Assembly: GCF_002803515.1 (NCBI RefSeq)
Contig: NZ_PHQX01000001.1
Location: 2,666,001-2,730,000 of the forward strand
Reading direction: 5' to 3'
Source: Stenotrophomonas lactitubi
GTDB lineage: Bacteria > Pseudomonadota > Gammaproteobacteria > Xanthomonadales > Xanthomonadaceae
Length of the DNA: 64,000 nucleotides
This document shows positions 61,101 to 64,000 of the stretch, one piece after another. Under the pieces are notes generated by a model. The model worked only from the letters and a program-made list of their open reading frames with translations, was not told where the DNA came from and did no database searches. A program made the translations under genes and the position numbers. Positions within the stretch are counted from its first letter, which is position 1, and every line of letters begins with the position of its first letter.

Positions 61101-63385
61101 GGCCCTTCCTGCACCACGTCCACCGATGCACCCTTGAGGTCGCCTTCCGGACGGATGCCGGTCACGCGCACGCGGGTACCCGGCGTCTGCTTGAAATCGT
61201 AGATCCAGATCGTGTCGTGGGCAGGATTGTTCTCGCTGCTGCCAGGCAGCGACGCGTCGGCCGGCCAGGGATCCGCCAACACCAGGGTGTGGCTCGGCTC
61301 ACTGCCAGGCACCACGCGCAGTACGCGGTAGACACGCTCGCCCGGGATGCGCAGGCCAATGAACGCACTGCCCACCGCCGGCGGCGGCACCGGCTCGTCC
61401 AGCTGCAGCGTGGTCACACCTTCGGCATCGACCGTCGCGCCGATCAGGCGGCCACCGAAGCCCCACTGGGTCAGGTCGTGCTGCAACGCCAGCACCGACA
61501 ACCGCGAGTAGGCCAGGTGCTCGATGTCGGTGCTGTAGCTGATCGACTTGTACTGATAGACGCTCTGCGCCAGATGCCAACGCGCCAGCATCGCGGCGTG
61601 GGCTTCGGTGCTGACGCCCTCGCCGGTGATCTTGGCCGGGTTGAGCATCACTTCCACACCCGGTGCCGGCACGCGCAGCGTCGCCGCCTTCCAAGTGCGG
61701 CGGTCCAGATAGCTGTACTCGATGCCGTCGGCGGCATTGGCCAGGGTGTAGTCGACCTGGAACTGGCCCTTCTTGATCGTCGCCATGTTGACTACGCCGG
61801 AGAGCGGCTGCTCGTCGGCGGCCCATGCCACGCCCAGGCGACCCTTTGCCCAGGTCACCTGGCCGAAGCCGGCCAGGGCGATGGCATCCAGTACCGCCTG
61901 GTGGCTGCGCACTTCGGTCAGCCAGTAGTCATAGCCAAGCGCATTGTCTGCGCAATGCAACATGAAGGCTTTCAGGCTTTCAATGTCGATGCGTCGATCC
62001 GCCATGCCCAGGCCGGCGATGCGCTTGCCATTCTCGTCGTTGATGCCTCGCACGTAGGCCAGAATCTGCGCGCCCGGGTTGCTGGTCTCCTCGGTCACCC
62101 AGCCAACCGCATCGCCCTTCCACACCGGGATCGGCCGCGAATGGGCCACGCAGCGGATTTCATCCGGGGTGCCGTTGAGCTGGCCGGAGGCCTTCATCTG
62201 CAGGCCGATCGCGGGAATGCCGGCATGGCTGGCATCGTCACGCTGCACGCTGACCAGCGTGGTCCAGGTGAAGTTCGCCTGCGCACCGCTGCCATCGGTG
62301 TTCTGTCCAGCCACGCGCACACGCACGTCGTACTGGCCAAGCTCCACATCGCGACCGTAGCTCACCCGACGGGCTTTCTGCGTGCGCCCCACAAGGTTGT
62401 AGTTGCCGAACAACTGCCAGTTGGTGGTGCCTACCGGGCGGTACTGGATCTGGAGCTGCTCGCGGTTGTCCTTGTCCTTGCCCTTGGAGGTCGTGTCCCA
62501 CAGACGGAATTCCACGTTCACCTGCAGGCGAAGCGTCTCGGCCGAACTGGTGCGCTCCACCCACGGGCTGGCCACATGCTTGGCGTCGCTGCCGGTATCC
62601 AGCAACAGAGCGCCTTCGATCACATCCGCGTTGCTGTAGAGCGGAATCGCTTCGTCCGGCATCTGCGGGAAACCGCGGAACCAGGTGCGCACCCCCTCAT
62701 AGCTGGACAGCGGTGACTCACCGTTCTGCAGCGCCTCGACACGGCCGACATTGATGCCTGGGCTCAGGGTCATGCCGACGAACTGCTCATCGCCTTCGAA
62801 CCAGGTATAGGGACGGCTGATCAGATCGGGCGCCACGCGCGTGGAGCCGAACAGCAGACCCAGCGGCTCATAGGCGCGCACGCGGTTGCGAGGCGCAGCC
62901 AGCGAATAGGCGGTATCGGCAACACCACCACCACCGGGCCGGGGAGGCTTCGGAGTGAGAACCTTGTTGATCAGCACACTGCCGGCCACGTAGACCGCCG
63001 AAGCGGCCAAAGTGCCATAAGTGCCCGCGATCGCTCCCGCACCCCAGGCGGAGCCTGCCGCCAGCGCGCCGATGCCGAAGGTGAAGTAGGTCAGCGCGAT
63101 CATCGCCACCAGCGGGATCACCGCTTTGCCAACCACGCTGCGCACTTCGATCAGCTGCCCATGCCGCGGGCGCACCTGCATCCACTGCTCACGCGGGACA
63201 TCGATACCATCCACGCAGACCTGCCAGGCCTGCCCATCGAGGCCATCGATATGGCGCATGAGGAAGGCGTACAGGCTTTCGCCCGGGCGCAGGTCGACCG
63301 GTACGTTGCGCTGGCCATCCAGCAGCACCGGATGCGGGGTGATGATGAGGCGACCGTCGGTCGCCGGTTGTGGGGTCAGTTCCAT
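55109..63385 (-). CDS. Giant gpJ-like phage tail tip / host-specificity protein
   Basis: The 2758-residue protein is a lambda J-type tail tip protein, over twice the usual length (lambda 1132). Residues 1-130 hold a small N-terminal domain and a hydrophobic glycine-rich stretch. Residues about 160-800 are the conserved hub region (AYEPLGLLFGSTRVAPDLIS), followed by a FnIII-like domain (about 880-970). From about 970 helical linkers alternate with lectin-like beta modules near 1114-1257, 1418-1567, 1838-1995, 2038-2207, 2256-2407 and 2501-2673. An ILEI-like domain lies at 1609-1785. The last 80 residues resemble the gpJ C-terminus. It probably sets receptor specificity. Confidence 0.9.
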   Translation of the reverse strand: MELTPQPATDGRLIITPHPVLLDGQRNVPVDLRPGESLYAFLMRHIDGLDGQAWQVCVDGIDVPREQWMQVRPRHGQLIEVRSVVGKAVIPLVAMIALTYFTFGIGALAAGSAWGAGAIAGTYGTLAASAVYVAGSVLINKVLTPKPPRPGGGGVADTAYSLAAPRNRVRAYEPLGLLFGSTRVAPDLISRPYTWFEGDEQFVGMTLSPGINVGRVEALQNGESPLSSYEGVRTWFRGFPQMPDEAIPLYSNADVIEGALLLDTGSDAKHVASPWVERTSSAETLRLQVNVEFRLWDTTSKGKDKDNREQLQIQYRPVGTTNWQLFGNYNLVGRTQKARRVSYGRDVELGQYDVRVRVAGQNTDGSGAQANFTWTTLVSVQRDDASHAGIPAIGLQMKASGQLNGTPDEIRCVAHSRPIPVWKGDAVGWVTEETSNPGAQILAYVRGINDENGKRIAGLGMADRRIDIESLKAFMLHCADNALGYDYWLTEVRSHQAVLDAIALAGFGQVTWAKGRLGVAWAADEQPLSGVVNMATIKKGQFQVDYTLANAADGIEYSYLDRRTWKAATLRVPAPGVEVMLNPAKITGEGVSTEAHAAMLARWHLAQSVYQYKSISYSTDIEHLAYSRLSVLALQHDLTQWGFGGRLIGATVDAEGVTTLQLDEPVPPPAVGSAFIGLRIPGERVYRVLRVVPGSEPSHTLVLADPWPADASLPGSSENNPAHDTIWIYDFKQTPGTRVRVTGIRPEGDLKGASVDVVQEGPAFWHYVRTGQYVPPANESSLQTRPIASNLKVIERQVSQGGSVHTELQASFDISGPVGDTLVLSDPDGNAALEEVARTTTRSASWSIPGAGTYPVVVRPYSPEGRAGVAVSTQYTTMGADAPPVLVDLFDIEELSGGVRRYVWGFFSDTVQSTDFAGVEIRYTVGSIDNPLWEQMTPLGDAGGFFTAAIEAVLPASGSWTFACRSRNTSGVLSTAARYVRRALGRNVGQTLEGIGGVVESVKQDLGKEITARIDNDLANATQAAEALRSESLRLQGQITESATHLAQQAGQLDQQALAIKASTDGLAREVLDRAAGDLNTRTELTTAVTRETSERRSDVENLTRMVSQLSAGSGVQFDSKRIWYFDSSVEGWGANGGSPTLVDGWLRPANHASDAFVTSPRGQDVQGAAHRFVKLRIRKVGSPAWDGRLLWNGPGQSWDDARTVQFAEPGYDSNGIATLDVDNIPWNGTVVDQIRLDLSKAQTDAHYFLLDWVAIGRPTPGASVAMLQDEASARIAADSSEASRRETLGVQLRGSYEGGDLAGVSQGLIAAEKSARLSGDQVNAQSIQALQARMPAGTGAVATNASVSSLQQAMVTADTALGRRVDSLDATMGDKVGSSAFNALKSEVGQLDGKVTTSSQDLVQLKSRMEAVMGAGSNLALNGDFNLGPEGWTFSNTTAASVVREGRGNSLCWKAGPYAGGVNTVVSAAVNEGRFIALTAGRRYRVSCWTRTSEDFDGTADNTKLRIGDQNGNLMVAATASFPRSVDWVKTETLVNLPASGTVQGIKVTINRNGTAGTLWLDDLWVEEVTDADANASAITGLSTKVEQIDGKLTTAAEDVTRLASGIGNMVAYNIIANAHINAWPTGGPRASGVYRANGSIVAGMGANRGLRVGVINADNSISSTAVFDTYGNLQAESARFNAWYDETLKDNQYFIAYTSDAVGAISSGTNADTVGLRTRLLDAGLSQENLVALSGGRMLVMVGRRKSGAGGGRQILSPPALDASRVGMWVEMTITLLNGVPTGSQDSSALDRASRANAEALTGLRTDVGKLGTDLASAADSITSLGARIDTSVVSNDNLLRNSNFAGSAAWWTLTRTLPANTVEWVKASGQGGDALLMTHGPQAGQNPAITANDARWLPVAAGKSRRYRMVMIARAFDGATATLVCRLRVRTTGVGESHADVTLNLADGAWKTYTAEWSTGLDRNEVMPQVHLTNANGKVLFDRVEFYDITDAQDIAGNATAISNLRTDVVQLGDRITSSAANVVKLQSDVQSILNGSDSLFPLGSFETFQDGQLLASAAGTIYTARADARRTGERGLDVNVAANTSQSTNADMYVGQWTPITGNRRIYVEYYARLHPDSIQPTGGSIRVGWQTTNEANAESLWPLQAYALASLRKDAWTKVSGYMDTAASAAKWRMLVSIPGGNGAREVGVRVQVDDIRMIDVTDAYAAQQSAAATATAVTALTTKVDQQGARVDAQAQQVTDLSSSLKGVLNTGSGLLPNPDFAEGLGGWTASAAANGAVWSTVNGDGRPGVLLNRYTSVNPTLQPNGGKWVPINGMRRLRVVVRACGAGGANNLMVRMYRRSVAGQQSNQDLRAVFAVEAFETRTFDFDAFNSGIDAWRLNVYAYPDNGQVRVDSVQVYDITDQLANDANASAISGLSTSVAQQGSKLDTTARDLTQLKTQVGDVSASGFSQLKSQVSQQGTQLTALSGRVDGVQASLGGKADAAVVTSMQAQVKNLGSGGNLLMNTTFPFWQRSGWGWGGNTNGRWIELGDPTGDGNWSPRGVFGLGSRTGGVVSPSEVSWCGTEYDIAVEAGKTYCASSWMNTHRVEGKVELTFFDASGNHLGLVHSPGVRNYVGGPVTLDKLSRPFLITKAPANAAFARFRIILLGTGEENPYFWIFRPMLSQVDAAATTPPTWSAGGTESSAQWSVNVRADGRVGGVQLASNGLVSRFDVVADAFSVSAPGGGRRTEYSDGNWRVFDEAGRLRVRMGVW

Positions 63386-63771
63386 GCGTAGTATCCCTCG
63401 ATCCTCAGCCCATATCCGGGCAGGTCACGAACGCGGTGCAGCACGCTGCAGCCGTTCGTTTCATTGCTGTGCAGAACCCAGCCCTCGTGGGCCAGGAAAA
63501 AGAAAACCCCGGCATGGCCGGGGTTGTGTTGTCCGCGTTCGATCATCAGTACCAGGTCGCCGTCCTGCGGAGGGCCCTCGCGGGCTACCGCCTGCGCGCG
63601 CGACAGCGTGCCCAGTTCGGCCGAGCCGCGCCGCCCGCGCGGTCGCCGCCCGGGCAGCTCCACTTCACGGGCGAACAGCGCCCGCTGCACCTGCACCACC
63701 AGATCGGCGCAGTCGCACGCGGCTTCGTCATAGGGAATTCCCACCCATCGCTCGACGTCGACCAGGCGCAT
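63376..63771 (-). CDS. NlpC/P60-like phage tail assembly protein
   Basis: The 131-residue protein starts MRLVDVERWVGIPYDEAAC at 63771. The NlpC/P60 pattern is visible: the catalytic Cys21 in CDCADLV, His87 in NPGHAGVF and a later polar residue in VLHSNE. Such cysteine peptidases precede gpJ in lambda-like tails (gpK) and may cut peptidoglycan during DNA entry. The insertion of basic residues (PGRRPRGRRG) is unusual. It overlaps the gpJ-like gene by 10 bases and the upstream gene by one. Confidence 0.82.
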   Translation of the reverse strand: MRLVDVERWVGIPYDEAACDCADLVVQVQRALFAREVELPGRRPRGRRGSAELGTLSRAQAVAREGPPQDGDLVLMIERGQHNPGHAGVFFFLAHEGWVLHSNETNGCSVLHRVRDLPGYGLRIEGYYAWN

Positions 63772-64000
63772 CAGAAGATCCCCGGCAACGTGAAAGGATT
63801 GGCGTGCAGCAGCACGGCCTGCTGGCGCATCAGGAAGTCGACGCCGCACTGGGCGCTGACCGTGCGCGTGTTGACCGATACCTGGGTCATCGGCAGGTCG
63901 TACTCGGCCTCGATGGCATCCGGGTTGGCACGGTCGGTCAGCATCAACCGGGCGGTCACCATCTCGCCCGGGGCCAGTGCTTCCAGGTCTTCGGTGAGTG
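63771..64000 (-). CDS. Phage tail protein, DUF1833-like, C-terminal part
   Basis: The open frame enters from beyond the window edge, so only the last 75 or so residues are visible (from LTEDLEALAPGEMVTARL to PFTLPGIF). The pattern of a beta-rich module ending with FxLPGxF before an NlpC and gpJ gene fits DUF1833 tail proteins of siphophages. Internal ATG codons at 63962 and after are not convincing starts because conserved-looking sequence continues upstream. Its stop overlaps the NlpC gene start by one base (TGATG). Confidence 0.6.
   Translation of the reverse strand, partial: LTEDLEALAPGEMVTARLMLTDRANPDAIEAEYDLPMTQVSVNTRTVSAQCGVDFLMRQQAVLLHANPFTLPGIF

Noticed and set aside
57740..62716. 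A plus-strand open frame of about 1650 codons antisense to the tail tip gene
   Set aside because: In GC-rich DNA the antisense of a real gene stays open because stop codons are rare there. The minus frame has family motifs and a normal composition; the plus frame is rich in His, Arg and Gln with no domain.

Overview
The window is a GC-rich chromosomal segment of a gammaproteobacterium of the family Xanthomonadaceae, most likely Stenotrophomonas (S. maltophilia complex). Two things point there. The core genes sit in Xanthomonadaceae-like blocks (tpiA-secG-tRNA-Leu-nuoA-N; asd-fimV-truA-trpF; trpB-trpA-accD). The intergenic gaps also carry many short GTAG-headed palindromes of the SMAG (Stenotrophomonas maltophilia GTAG) REP type. 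Almost every base is coding. Genes run in tightly packed co-directional blocks with many ATGA, GTGA or TGATG overlaps, and several starts are GTG. The reading is by eye; no database search was possible.

Layout. 1-13.7 kb (minus): the respiratory complex I operon nuoA to nuoN (nuoN cut by the window edge), preceded by tRNA-Leu(GAG), secG and tpiA (to 15.1 kb). 15.1-15.8 kb: the only long gene-free stretch; it holds two inverted copies of a composite palindromic repeat, a SMAG dimer and a terminator. 15.8-16.8 kb (minus): an isopenicillin-N-synthase-like oxygenase. 17.0-21.9 kb (plus): an envelope-glycan cluster (YejM/PbgA-like membrane sulfatase-fold protein, GT4 glycosyltransferase, polysaccharide deacetylase, GalE). 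22.0-27.2 kb (minus): trpB, a small lipoprotein gene, trpA, accD, glmM, with a divergent TrpI-like LysR regulator at 27.3-28.1 kb.

28.2-38.2 kb (minus): a five-gene block of YqiJ-like membrane protein, YqiK-like flotillin, a 1790-residue AAA-type ATPase, an unrecognised coiled-coil protein and TelA. It looks like a membrane-microdomain stress system and is the most interesting poorly understood unit here. 38.4-46.5 kb (minus): trpF, truA, a VOC protein, fimV, asd, a D-2-hydroxyacid dehydrogenase, aroC and prmB. 46.6-48.1 kb (plus): a SCO1-type copper protein and psd. 48.2-50.2 kb (minus): rraB and an MltD-like lytic transglycosylase. 50.3-52.4 kb (plus): a HerA-like ATPase and greB. 52.5-54.7 kb (minus): a DUF3025 gene and rimO.

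54.8-64.0 kb (minus): the tail-tip end of a lambda-type prophage or tail-derived particle: a DUF1833-like protein (cut by the window edge), an NlpC/P60-like protein, a 2758-residue gpJ-like tail tip protein with several lectin-like modules and an ILEI-like domain, and a 68-residue protein. It abuts rimO directly, so one boundary of the element probably lies near 54.7-54.8 kb.
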